A stretch of 18,040 nt of DNA. Source: an uncultured Pigmentiphaga sp. (GTDB lineage Bacteria > Pseudomonadota > Gammaproteobacteria > Burkholderiales > Burkholderiaceae_B). Below are positions 6,735-16,738 of this stretch, piece after piece (position 1 is the stretch's first letter; each line of letters begins with the position of its first letter). Under the pieces are notes generated by a model that was not told the origin of the DNA, searched no databases, and saw nothing but the letters and a program-made list of their open reading frames with translations. The DNA lies in contig CALAGD010000084.1 of the NCBI GenBank assembly GCA_937891425.1, positions 1-18,040 of the forward strand. Direction: 5' to 3'. The position numbers and the translations under genes are program-made.

Positions 6735-7151
6735 GTGCAAGGTGAGCCAGGCAATCGCGGGGCGCAAGCCTCGAGGAAGGTCCGGACTCCACAGGGCAGG
6801 ATGGCGGCTAACAGCCGTCCGGATAAGCAGGCTGGTTCGCCAGTCTGTGAAACCGAGGAACAGGGCCACAGAGACGAGTCTGCCAGGAGGGCGGCGAAGC
6901 GCCGCTCCCATACGGCCATCTCCGTATGGTGTGCGCCGCAGGCGTACGGTCTGGCAGGGTGAAACGCGGTAACCTCCATCCGGAGCAACATCAAATAGGC
7001 ATGCGCAGGCTTCGCGCCGGAAGGACGGCCCGTCCGAGCATGCGGGTAGATGGCTAGAGTGTGTCAGCAATGGCGCACCCAGAGGAATGATTGCCAGTGC
7101 ACGGCAGGTGCCGTGCGCCTACAGAATCCGGCCTATCGGTTTGCCTTGCGC
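6735..7151 (+). ncRNA. rnpB: RNase P RNA (class A)
   Basis: Catalytic RNA of RNase P, which trims the 5' leader from pre-tRNA. The conserved 5' core GAGGAAGGTCCGGACTCC is at about 6772-6789, followed by ACAGGGCAGGATGGCGGCTA. Further conserved blocks are GGGTGAAACGCGGTAACCTC, AAATAGGCATG, GGGTAGATGGCTAGAG, and the 3' core ACAGAATCCGGCCTATCGG. The ends are set by the P1 helix: 6735-6748 (GTGCAAGGTGAGCC) pairs along all 14 positions with 7138-7151 (GGTTTGCCTTGCGC), counting G-U pairs. Internal stems include CCATACGG/CCGTATGG near 6908-6930. The exact transcript ends may differ by a few bases; a pyrimidine-rich run (TTCTCTTTCTT) follows P1 and may help termination. Any open frames on either strand here are chance. 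Confidence 0.96.
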
Positions 7152-7263
7152 GGCTTCTCTTTCTTCGGCTGCCGTGCCATCGTTTGCGCTGCGGCGGCAC
7201 GCAACTTGCCGTGCCAGGCCAGCAGGTCATTTTTCCAGCCTTGTTCATTACGCCAGGAACCGC

Positions 7264-7644
7264 ATGAATCTTCCCGCCGATCTCAAGTACGCCCGAACCC
7301 ATGAGTGGGTCCGGTTGGAGGGTGACGCCGTCATCGTAGGTATCACCGACCCCGCCCAGGAAATGTTGGGTGATGTGGTCTTCGTGGGGGAAGTCAAGGT
7401 CGGCGCACGTCTCGAGGCAGGCGATGTGGCCGGTCTGGTCGAGTCGGTCAAGGCGGCGTCCGATATCCACGCACCGGTTACGGGTGAGGTGATTGCATTC
7501 AATACGGAACTTGAGGCCGCGCCCGAACGTCTCAATGTTGATCCTTACGGAACCTGGATCTTCAAGATGCGTCCGGATTCACCGGACGCCCTGGGCGACC
7601 TGCTCGACGCCAGCGCTTACGGCGAAGTCGTCAAGTCCGCCTAG
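7264..7644 (+). CDS. gcvH: Glycine cleavage system H protein
   Basis: A 126-residue lipoyl carrier protein that shuttles the aminomethyl group between the P, T and L proteins of the glycine cleavage system. It is diagnosed by KYARTHEWVRLEGD at the N-terminus, VGITDPAQEMLGDVVFVGEV, and the lipoylation motif ESVKAASDIHAPVTGEV with Lys63 as attachment site. The C-terminus has NVDPYGTWIFKM, as in the family. The length is normal. The ATG at 7264 has AGGAA about six bases upstream; the frame is open back to 7087, but that would overlap rnpB. Unusually it stands alone: no gcvT or gcvP is adjacent in the window, and it sits between rnpB and lpxC. Confidence 0.96.
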   Translation: MNLPADLKYARTHEWVRLEGDAVIVGITDPAQEMLGDVVFVGEVKVGARLEAGDVAGLVESVKAASDIHAPVTGEVIAFNTELEAAPERLNVDPYGTWIFKMRPDSPDALGDLLDASAYGEVVKSA

Positions 7645-7741
7645 TGGCCACCCGGCGTGGCGAGCGGGCTGTGTCAGATCAGTGCCTTGGACAAAGCCGG
7701 GAAGAGAGCGAATCTCAGTTCTCGTAAGGATGCAGTAAGGT

Positions 7742-7747
7742 TAAAAT
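7742..7747 (+). promoter_or_regulatory. Candidate -10 box for lpxC
   Basis: TAAAAT at 7742-7747, 40 bp before the lpxC start, resembles the -10 element before rnpB in this window. The -35 position (about 7719-7724, TTCTCG) is a poor match, so confidence is limited. Confidence 0.4.
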
Positions 7748-7786
7748 AGGGCATCTTTTTTGAGTTCTCTCTTGCAGCACACCCAC

Positions 7787-8710
7787 ATGTTTCGTCAGCG
7801 CACCGTGAAGAGCGTAGTTCGTACGACCGGCATCGGCCTGCACTCTGGCCGCCGCGTACATCTCACGCTACGTCCGGCTGCCCCTGACACTGGTATCGTT
7901 TTCCACCGCATCGACCTGCCTCAGCCCGTCGACATCCCGGCCAAGGCCCACCTCATCGGTGACACGCGCCTCGCTTCGGTGCTGCAGAAAGACGGGGTGC
8001 GCGTTTCCACGGTCGAACATCTGCTTTCGGCGTGTGCCGGCCTGGGTATCGATAATCTGCATGTCGATCTCACGGCCGAGGAAGTGCCCATCATGGATGG
8101 CAGCGCCAACACCTTCGTGTATCTGCTGCAGTCCGCCGGGCTCGAAGAACAGGCGGCGCCCAAGCGGTTCATTCGCGTGAAGCAGGCGGTGGAGGTGCGC
8201 GAGGGAGATGGGCGTGACGCAAAATGGGCGCGGCTCGAACCGTACGATGGTTTCGCGCTCGATTTCTCCATCGATTTCCGTCACCCTGCCATCGAGGCTA
8301 CCGCCAATTTTGCATCCATCGATTTCGCGCACCAGTCGTATGTCCGCGAAATCGCCCGCGCCCGTACTTTCGGTTTCGTGAACGATGTGGAAGCGCTGCG
8401 CTCCATGGGCTTGGCACGTGGCGGCAGTTTCGACAATGCCATCGTCATGGACGAATACCGGGTGCTCAACGGAGATGGTCTGCGCTACGACGACGAGTTC
8501 GTCAAGCACAAGATCCTCGATGCGATCGGTGATCTTTATCTCATTGGACGGCCCATCATTGGGCGCTATGTGGCGCACAAGTCGGGGCATGGCCTGAACA
8601 ACAAGCTGGTGCGGGCGCTGTTGGCCCGTGAAGATGCCTGGGAGCTGGCTACCTTCGAATCACCGGCTGATGCACCAGCCGGTGTTCGAAGCGAGTGGGC
8701 GCTCGCCTGA
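7787..8710 (+). CDS. lpxC: UDP-3-O-acyl-N-acetylglucosamine deacetylase
   Basis: A 307-residue zinc deacetylase carrying out the first committed step of lipid A synthesis, in the cytoplasm. It matches the family from end to end: QRTVKSVVRTTGIGLHSGRRV at the start, STVEHLLSACAGLGIDNLHV with Glu77 (general base) and His78 (zinc), EVPIMDGSANTF, RARTFGFV, GGSFDNAIV, YRVLNGDGLRYDDEFVKHKILDAIGDL with His241 and Asp245 (zinc), and KSGHGLNNKL with His268. A TTG start at 7760 would add nine residues; the ATG at 7787 fits the usual family N-terminus (M-x-x-QRT) and length. The ribosome site is weak. LpxC is usually downstream of ftsZ in the division cluster, but here gcvH and rnpB precede it. Confidence 0.97.
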   Translation: MFRQRTVKSVVRTTGIGLHSGRRVHLTLRPAAPDTGIVFHRIDLPQPVDIPAKAHLIGDTRLASVLQKDGVRVSTVEHLLSACAGLGIDNLHVDLTAEEVPIMDGSANTFVYLLQSAGLEEQAAPKRFIRVKQAVEVREGDGRDAKWARLEPYDGFALDFSIDFRHPAIEATANFASIDFAHQSYVREIARARTFGFVNDVEALRSMGLARGGSFDNAIVMDEYRVLNGDGLRYDDEFVKHKILDAIGDLYLIGRPIIGRYVAHKSGHGLNNKLVRALLAREDAWELATFESPADAPAGVRSEWALA

Positions 8711-8728
8711 GCGTCCGTACCAGCCTCG

Positions 8729-8776
8729 CCCCGCCGCGTCCGGTGCTCGCCGGGCTCTCGCTGATGTCTGGCGGGG
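8729..8776. repeat. Inverted repeat between convergent lpxC and dciA
   Basis: CCCCGCC (8729-8735) and GGCGGGG (8770-8776) are exact inverse complements in the 74-bp gap between the two convergent genes, with a smaller CCGG/CCGG pairing inside the loop. It may act as a two-way transcription end, but no T-run follows on either strand, so this is a weak call. Confidence 0.3.
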
Positions 8777-8784
8777 AAGCGGTC

Positions 8785-9216
8785 TCAACGTAATCGGTTA
8801 CCAACCAGCCGTCGAACAGCGTCCGCAAGCGGACCCTCGCGGAGCTGTCCCTGCAACTCCGCAAATGCGCGAAGCCCCTCGGGGGGAATGTCGCGTGGGG
8901 GATGGCGGGGCGTGTGCGGCAGTTGCAAGGGGCGGGCTTGAATTCGCACCCTGATCTGGTTAACCTGCCACCCATCGGCTTGTAAACGATTTGCCAAGCG
9001 TGGTAACAATTGGCGAAGTTTGGTCGAGTGCGCGGCGGTAGGCACGCCCAGGGTCAGGGTCTCGTCTTGCCATTTCAGAACCTGGCATGCCGTGTCAAGG
9101 GGTTCGGGCAGGCTGCGCTCGATGCTCTGCTGCAGCTGCATGAGCCGGACAGCGGTTGCCACCAGGCTGGCTCCGGGTCCGGTGCGGTTCAACCACGTCA
9201 GGGCGTCGGGTGTCAT
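8785..9216 (-). CDS. dciA: DUF721 protein, DciA-type replicative helicase loader/operator
   Basis: A 143-residue DUF721 protein. This family includes DciA, which helps load the replicative helicase DnaB in bacteria that lack DnaC/DnaI loaders. The supporting segment runs from LDTACQVLKWQDETLTLGVPTAAHSTKLRQLLPRLANRLQ, with the family pattern of strand, turn, LxVxxxxxxxxxLRxxxPxLxxxL, then INQIRVRIQ. The N-terminal helix (LVATAVRLMQLQQSIERSLP) fits the region preceding the KH-like fold. The C-terminal 50 residues are variable and polar. The ATG at 9216 is preceded only by a weak GGA. The location between lpxC and the M23/secA genes, in reverse, agrees with the layout I know from related betaproteobacteria. 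The family call is firm; the DciA role is inferred from family knowledge. Confidence 0.8.
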   Translation of the reverse strand: MTPDALTWLNRTGPGASLVATAVRLMQLQQSIERSLPEPLDTACQVLKWQDETLTLGVPTAAHSTKLRQLLPRLANRLQADGWQVNQIRVRIQARPLQLPHTPRHPPRDIPPEGLRAFAELQGQLREGPLADAVRRLVGNRLR

Positions 9217-9268
9217 GGTGTGTCCGGCGTCTTTCCAGTCTACGGGTAATTTCCAGGGCGATTATTGC

Positions 9269-10951
9269 GTGCAAATCATTATCAAGCATACACGGAGCCA
9301 GAAGGAGCGGGTCATCAGGCTCGATCGCCGATACGCGGGCATGGCGGTGCGCGCCCTCGTGGCTGCTGGCGCGACGCTCTGGCTCCTGCACCACACGGTT
9401 TCCACACACCATGATGTCCCCGTGATTCCGGCCACGGTGCCAACAAGCGCATTCGTGGTCGACGACGCCAGGGCATTTGTCGACTGGCCCATTGATGGCA
9501 ATGCTGCCGTAGTGGCTGGCAATGCATCCGCCGGGCCGATGCCGGGCACAGCGCGCGGTGCTGCAAGTCCAGTGACTTCATCCGTGCTTGCCGCGAATGC
9601 CGATGTACTCTTCGCAATAGACGTGCCTGCCGATGCAGGAATGCCGGCAAGGGCCATGGATCTCGGTCTATCGGGCTGGCCCGTGCCGGTCATGCCCTTC
9701 GCTTCCAGCGCCGCGCGCGACTTCCGTGTCAGCTCCATCGCGTGGCAGGTTGCTTCGCGCACCGGCGTGCTGGCCAGCATGCCGGCGGGCAATGTCGCGC
9801 TGGCAGACCTGTCGGTCGCCAGCCTGATGCGTTCAGTCGCCAGCGGGGGTAGCGGCGGTGTCGCGCTCGACCCGGCGCGGCTGGTGACGTTGTCTGCACC
9901 CATTCCCAATGTTCTGCCAGCCTGGGCCCCGGAACCCAACGGCCTTGCGACGCGGCCCGAGTCCTCCGCCTTGCTCGCCTCGCACTCGACAGACGCGCGG
10001 ATGGGGCCGACACCAGGCCGTCGTGAAAGTGTGCTCGAAGACCGCAGCGCGGCGGCCGAGTCCATCTGGACTACCAGCAAGCACTGGCTGTCCGCGTTGG
10101 CGGCGCGGTGGTATGGGCAGGCGGCCGACGACGCCGCGTCGGCTCGTTCAGGCGAGGCCCTCGCAGATGGCGGCCCGCGGGTCACACTGTATCGTTCCAC
10201 CGCGCAGCGTGTGGCAAACGCCGACCCGGCGACGCGCGAACAGCTTGAGGTGCTTGCCCGCAAGATAGGTGAACTTGAAGCACGCCTGCTGCAGCTGGAT
10301 GCGCTCAGCGAGCGGCTGGCCAACGTGGCGGGGGTGACGCCCGAAACGTACGAGTTCGAGCATCTCTCGGGCGGGCAGGGGGGGCCGCTCATCGAAGACG
10401 ATTCTCCCGTGTCGCTCCACCTGCTTGACGCCGAACTCGACGCCCTGCAGCGCCGCTTTTCGGAACGCACCGATTTCCTCAGCGTGCTCGACCAGCGCCT
10501 GACGATGCTGGCGGCGGCACGTGCGCTGACGCCATCGACCATGCCGGTCCGAGGCTATGCCTACGACACGTCGTCATATGGTCCGCGGCGTGACCCGTTC
10601 ACACGGCGTCGGGCCTTCCATGAAGGCATCGATTTCGCCGCGCCGCGCGGCACGCCCATTCTGGCCGCGGCCGGGGGTATCGTAACGTACGCTGGGCGGC
10701 TCAGTGGATATGGCAATCTCGTGGAGATCGACCACGGCAATGACCTGGTCACCCGTTACGCCCACGCCTCGAAGCTGCTCGTCAAGCGTGGCGACCTGGT
10801 CTATGCCGGGCAGAAGATTGCCACCGTGGGCTCTACCGGCCGGTCCACCGGGCCGCACCTGCATTTCGAAGTACGGTTGGCCGGGCGCGCCGTCGACCCA
10901 CGCCGCTTCCTGGCGCCCCCGCAGCAGGGTGCCACTCTGGCCAGCAAGTAA
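9269..10951 (+). CDS. Membrane-anchored M23-family metallopeptidase with long low-complexity stalk
   Basis: A 560-residue cell-wall peptidase or LytM-type division factor acting in the periplasm. A short basic N-terminus is followed by one membrane segment (about residues 23-41), then about 270 residues rich in Ala, Ser, Pro, Val and Gly with no recognisable domain, a coiled coil (about 318-353, EQLEVLARKIGELEARLLQL), a second helix (about 384-420), and the LytM/M23 domain (about 440-545). The active-site set is complete: His451 and Asp455 (FHEGIDFAAP), His499 (RYAHAS), His530 and His532 (PHLHFEV), so catalysis is plausible. The frame is open back to 9020, but the GTG at 9269 is chosen because QIIIKHTR fits relatives and the upstream part is antisense to dciA. 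It precedes secA on the same strand. Confidence 0.88.
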   Translation: MQIIIKHTRSQKERVIRLDRRYAGMAVRALVAAGATLWLLHHTVSTHHDVPVIPATVPTSAFVVDDARAFVDWPIDGNAAVVAGNASAGPMPGTARGAASPVTSSVLAANADVLFAIDVPADAGMPARAMDLGLSGWPVPVMPFASSAARDFRVSSIAWQVASRTGVLASMPAGNVALADLSVASLMRSVASGGSGGVALDPARLVTLSAPIPNVLPAWAPEPNGLATRPESSALLASHSTDARMGPTPGRRESVLEDRSAAAESIWTTSKHWLSALAARWYGQAADDAASARSGEALADGGPRVTLYRSTAQRVANADPATREQLEVLARKIGELEARLLQLDALSERLANVAGVTPETYEFEHLSGGQGGPLIEDDSPVSLHLLDAELDALQRRFSERTDFLSVLDQRLTMLAAARALTPSTMPVRGYAYDTSSYGPRRDPFTRRRAFHEGIDFAAPRGTPILAAAGGIVTYAGRLSGYGNLVEIDHGNDLVTRYAHASKLLVKRGDLVYAGQKIATVGSTGRSTGPHLHFEVRLAGRAVDPRRFLAPPQQGATLASK

Positions 10952-11001
10952 TCGGGCCGGGGAGTTCCACGCAGCCCTCCGCGTCTAACCCGGAGCGAGT
11001 C

Positions 11002-11032
11002 TTTACAGAGCGTAGCGACTGGGTGATACACT
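11002..11032 (+). promoter_or_regulatory. Candidate promoter upstream of secA
   Basis: A possible -35 TTTACA (11002-11007) is followed after 19 bp by an extended -10 TGATACACT (11024-11032), in the 166-bp gap between the M23 gene and secA. A separate TTGACA at 11040-11045 has no -10 partner at normal distance. Whether secA also reads through from the M23 gene is not decided by the sequence, as no terminator is obvious between them. Confidence 0.35.
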
Positions 11033-11117
11033 GGATGGCTTGACACCAAACTTTCACCCTGGGCGTCACTTCCGTGACAAACTAGCATTACGGCCAGCGT
11101 GCCGGAGTCGTGCGTAG

Positions 11118-13898
<2,781 letters not shown>

Positions 13899-13941
13899 GA
13901 GCGCCTGCAATTACCCGGTGGCCTCGACCACCCGGCAACTG

Positions 13942-13966
13942 CGCCCTGCTGGCATCCGGCAGGGCG
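13942..13966 (+). terminator. Hairpin terminator after secA
   Basis: CGCCCTGCTGG pairs with CCGGCAGGGCG around a CAT loop, an 11-bp stem with one G-T position, 43 bp after the secA stop. It is followed by TATTCGTTCTT, a weak T-run, so it best fits termination of secA. It also lies just past the convergent mgtE stop and may serve both. Confidence 0.6.
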
Positions 13967-13984
13967 TATTCGTTCTTGCGGTAC

Positions 13985-15448
13985 TCAAAGCAGGAACAGG
14001 CTGGCCAGGCCCAGAAAGACCAGAAATCCGAGCGAGTCGGTGGCGAACGTCAACAGCACCGATGAGCCGATGGCAGGGTCCTTGCCGAAACGCGCCCGAA
14101 GCAGCGGCACGCCCATTCCCACGATGGACCCGATCAGCATGTTGATGATCATGGCTGCGAGCATGACTGCCCCCAATCCGACCGAGTCCGAAATGGCATA
14201 GGCAAACAGGGCGGCAACCATGCTGCCGCACACGCCCACCAGCAGGGTGACGGTGAGTTCGCGCCGCACCAGGCGCCAGATATTGTTGGGGTGCAGGTGG
14301 GTGGTAGCCAGGGCGCGTATGACCAGGGTCATGGTCTGGTTGCCCGAATTGCCGCCGATCCCGGCGACGATGGACATCAGGAAGGCCAGGATCACGATCT
14401 GGCTGACCGTATCTTCAAACCGAGATGCGATGAACGCCGCGGTACCGGCCGTGAGCAGATTGATCAGAATCCATGGCATGCGATTGCGCACGGAACGGCT
14501 TACGGGGGCGAAGATGTCTTCGTCGTGCAGACCGGCCTGCGACAGTTGTTGCTCTTCCGAGGCTTCCCGGATGACGTCGAGCACGTCGTTCACCGTCACG
14601 CGTGCAATGAGTCGGCCCTGCTCGTCGATGACGGGGGCCGAGACCAGGTCGTAGCGTTCGAATGCCCGTGCCGCGTCGGCCGCCTCGTCGTGCGGACTGA
14701 GCGTGAGCATGTCGCTTTCCATGATGTCGACAACGCGCGTGTCGGGCTCGGAAATGAGCAGCCGCGTGACGTAGATGGTGCCCTTGAGGCGCTCCTGCCG
14801 GTCGACCACGAAGATCTGGTCGGTATGGTCGGGTAGTTCGGGCAGGCGCCGCAAATAACGCAGTACCACTTCGACCGTGACATGTTCGCGCACGCGGACC
14901 AGGTCGTAGTCCATGATTGCACCGACCGAGTCGTCGGGATAGCTCATGGACGCCGTCAGTCGGGCGCGTTCGGCTTCGGTGAGGCTCTGGTGAACCGCAG
15001 CCACGACATCGTCGGGCAGCTCGTCGGCGAGATCGGCCAGTTCATCGGCATCCAGCGTTTCTACCGCGGCGATCAGCGACTCGCGATCCATTGCGTCAAT
15101 GAGCGAACCGCGCACGCTCTCGCTGGTTTCGAGCAGGACGTCACCACGGTCCTCGACCGGCACCAGTTGCCACACGCGTTGCCGCTCGTCGAGCGGCAAG
15201 GCCTCCAGAATGAAGGCGAGGTCGGCTGGATGCAGGTCAGCGAGCAACTGCCGTAGCTCGGCCTCGTGCTTGCGCTGGATGACGCCTTCGACGAGGGGCG
15301 CGCGGTCATCGCCCTCTTCCTGCCGGTGCACGAGTTCTTCAACCAGCCGCTGTCGCTGCAGCAGCGCCTGGACGCCCGCCAACGCCTGCAGGGCGTCCTC
15401 GTGGTCCAGGCGTCTGACAGCTTTAGAAGCGATTTCCGTTGAACTCAT
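13985..15448 (-). CDS. mgtE: MgtE-family magnesium transporter
   Basis: A 487-residue Mg2+ channel/transporter of the inner membrane. The domain order is the family's: a cytoplasmic MgtE-N helical domain (about 50-165, with repeats such as LHPADLAFILEALPLDERQRVW), a CBS pair (about 170-290, including TRVVDIMESDMLTLSPHDEAADAARAFERYDLVSAPVID), a plug helix, then five membrane segments from about 320. Pore signatures GIGGNSGNQTMTLVIRAL (TM2) and FATDSLGFLVFLG (TM5, Asp471, equivalent to the pore aspartate) are intact. Acidic residues across the N and CBS domains fit Mg2+-gated closure. The ATG at 15448 is preferred; a GTG two codons upstream (15454) is also possible, and neither has a strong ribosome site. 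It converges with secA and is probably a single-gene unit. Confidence 0.96.
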   Translation of the reverse strand: MSSTEIASKAVRRLDHEDALQALAGVQALLQRQRLVEELVHRQEEGDDRAPLVEGVIQRKHEAELRQLLADLHPADLAFILEALPLDERQRVWQLVPVEDRGDVLLETSESVRGSLIDAMDRESLIAAVETLDADELADLADELPDDVVAAVHQSLTEAERARLTASMSYPDDSVGAIMDYDLVRVREHVTVEVVLRYLRRLPELPDHTDQIFVVDRQERLKGTIYVTRLLISEPDTRVVDIMESDMLTLSPHDEAADAARAFERYDLVSAPVIDEQGRLIARVTVNDVLDVIREASEEQQLSQAGLHDEDIFAPVSRSVRNRMPWILINLLTAGTAAFIASRFEDTVSQIVILAFLMSIVAGIGGNSGNQTMTLVIRALATTHLHPNNIWRLVRRELTVTLLVGVCGSMVAALFAYAISDSVGLGAVMLAAMIINMLIGSIVGMGVPLLRARFGKDPAIGSSVLLTFATDSLGFLVFLGLASLFLL

Positions 15449-15574
15449 CGGCACTCAACTACCATGAAGGGATGCGTCCGCCGTGTGGCGGGTGGGCGGC
15501 AACGGACCGGTACCGCTGACCAGGCAAGAGGACACGCGAGGAAGGCGGCTGACGGGCGTATTCCGACGCCTTAG

Positions 15575-15580
15575 ATTGTA
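15575..15580 (-). promoter_or_regulatory. Candidate -10 box for mgtE
   Basis: On the reverse strand TACAAT (15580-15575) lies in the 159-bp gap before mgtE. The -35 region (about 15603-15598, CAGCAC) is poor. If used, the leader would be about 120 nt and contains a short hairpin GGCGT/ACGCC (15555-15570). No known Mg2+ riboswitch pattern was recognised in it. Confidence 0.3.
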
Positions 15581-15607
15581 TGCGTTGACTCAGTGCCGTG
15601 CTGGCGT

Positions 15608-16645
15608 TCAGACCCGATTCCGTTGCAGGCAGCGCTGCAGGAATTCTTGGGCGGCGCCGCTGAGTGCATGCGCATGTGGCACCAGTACCGAGATGTGGCG
15701 ATTGAGACGGTACGGGGGGGCGACGGAAAACGCGCAGAGCGCTGGATCGCTGGATCGCATGGCCATGATCGAGACGAACGCGATGCCCAGCCCCGCACGG
15801 GCCCCTTCCAGTACGCCTTCCACGCCTGCAAGTTCCAGTGCAACACGGGGTTCGAGCCCGGCCGCATGGAACGCCTGGACCACCTGGTTGCGCACGCCGG
15901 AGCCGGCCTCGCGCATGACCACCGGATACTGCGCGATGTCTGCAAGCGTAACCTCGGCGAGCACCGGGCGGGATTCCAGACGATGCATGGCTGCTGCCGG
16001 GAAACCGGACCGCATCGAGGGTGGCTGGATTGCGGCAGGGTCCGGTGGAGTTGTCAGCCCTGAAGCGCAGGCGTCGGGCACTTCGTATGGTAGCGCGCTT
16101 GCCTGCAGGCGCATCGCCAGGGGGTGGTCGCGGCGCATGACCGCAACGACTTCATCGCGATGCCAAGCGTATACCTGGATATGGGTGGGAAGGTCAGGCG
16201 GTATGGCGCCTTCGACAAATGCCAGGTCAAAGCGGGACAGCTGGTGAATGATATCAGAGGTGTTGCCGGTGGCCAGGGTGACGTGAATGGTGGGAAAGGC
16301 GCCCCGGAACTCGGCAATGAAATAGGGCAACAGGTAACTGGCTGGCGTGGTGCTGGCGCCCAGTGCCAGCGATCCGGTCTTCAACCCGGCAAGCGCAGCG
16401 CGCAGGTCGCGGGCGCGCTCGTATGTCTGGCGCAGCTGCAGCGCCAGCGCGGCCAGTTGCTCGCCCGTCGCCGTGAGTCTGATGCCACGCCCCACACGCC
16501 GGTATAGCGGCTGCGCGAATGAATCCTGCAGGAGCTTCAGCTGCCCGGATACGGCAGGCTGGGTGAGATGGAGGGCGTCGGCAGCACGGCTGATACTGCC
16601 AAGTTCGGCGACCGTCGCGAAGGTGAGCAGCTGATCTGGCGTCAT
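15608..16645 (-). CDS. LysR-type transcriptional regulator (YeiE/CbbR-like)
   Basis: A 345-residue LysR regulator. The N-terminal helix-turn-helix is textbook: LLTFATVAELGSISRAADALHLTQPAVSGQLKLLQ (residues 6-40), RVGRGIRLTATGE, then a linker helix. The effector domain starts GSLALGASTTPASYLLPYFIAEFRGAFPTIHVTLATGNTSDI, very like YeiE/CbbR-type proteins. Between HPLAMRLQ and LAEVTLADIAQYPVV there are about 40-45 residues (about 183-228) rich in Pro and Ala that most relatives lack, explaining the length above the usual 300. The ATG at 16645 begins the standard MTPDQLLTF start; the open frame upstream to 16867 runs antisense to yeiH and is rejected. The gene is divergent from the YeiH-family gene, which it likely controls, as in the E. 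coli yeiE-yeiH pair; the ligand could be sulfite or another anion, by analogy only. Confidence 0.92.
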   Translation of the reverse strand: MTPDQLLTFATVAELGSISRAADALHLTQPAVSGQLKLLQDSFAQPLYRRVGRGIRLTATGEQLAALALQLRQTYERARDLRAALAGLKTGSLALGASTTPASYLLPYFIAEFRGAFPTIHVTLATGNTSDIIHQLSRFDLAFVEGAIPPDLPTHIQVYAWHRDEVVAVMRRDHPLAMRLQASALPYEVPDACASGLTTPPDPAAIQPPSMRSGFPAAAMHRLESRPVLAEVTLADIAQYPVVMREAGSGVRNQVVQAFHAAGLEPRVALELAGVEGVLEGARAGLGIAFVSIMAMRSSDPALCAFSVAPPYRLNRHISVLVPHAHALSGAAQEFLQRCLQRNRV

Positions 16646-16672
16646 GGCCGAAAAATGAAGGTGGTGCCCTGA

Positions 16673-16691
16673 ATATAGGGCAAACCTATAT
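16673..16691. promoter_or_regulatory. Inverted repeat, candidate LysR binding site
   Basis: ATATAGG (16673-16679) and CCTATAT (16685-16691) are exact inverse complements five bases apart, 28 bp upstream of the lysR start and about 68 bp upstream of yeiH. LysR regulators bind short interrupted palindromes in such divergent gaps, close to their own start, so this is the likely recognition site. It is inferred from position and symmetry. Confidence 0.5.
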
Positions 16692-16719
16692 GTTTCATCA
16701 TGAATTGCGACTATTAATA

Positions 16720-16725
16720 TATAAC
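16720..16725 (+). promoter_or_regulatory. Candidate -10 box for yeiH-like gene
   Basis: TATAAC (16720-16725) matches the sigma-70 -10 consensus at five of six positions and lies about 30 bp downstream of the LysR-type repeat. The -35 position (16697-16702, ATCATG) is poor, as expected for a promoter that needs an activator. Transcription would start about 16732, leaving a very short leader. Confidence 0.4.
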
Positions 16726-16738
16726 GATGGGAAATAAC

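Noticed and set aside
9020..9268. Upstream extension of the M23 peptidase (83 residues)
   Set aside because: It is antisense to dciA and would put a non-membrane segment before the basic/hydrophobic anchor; the GTG start gives the expected topology.
9262..10542. Long reverse-strand open frame (426 codons) inside the M23 gene
   Set aside because: The Ser/Ala/Arg-rich composition is the antisense image of the Ala/Pro/Ser stalk; there is no ribosome site and the forward M23 domain is clear.
10952..11001. Possible terminator after the M23 gene
   Set aside because: Only scattered CCGG pairings are present with no stable stem or T-run.
13912..13936. CCGGTGG/CCACCCGG repeat after secA
   Set aside because: It is imperfect (one extra C) and weaker than the adjacent 11-bp hairpin at 13942-13966.
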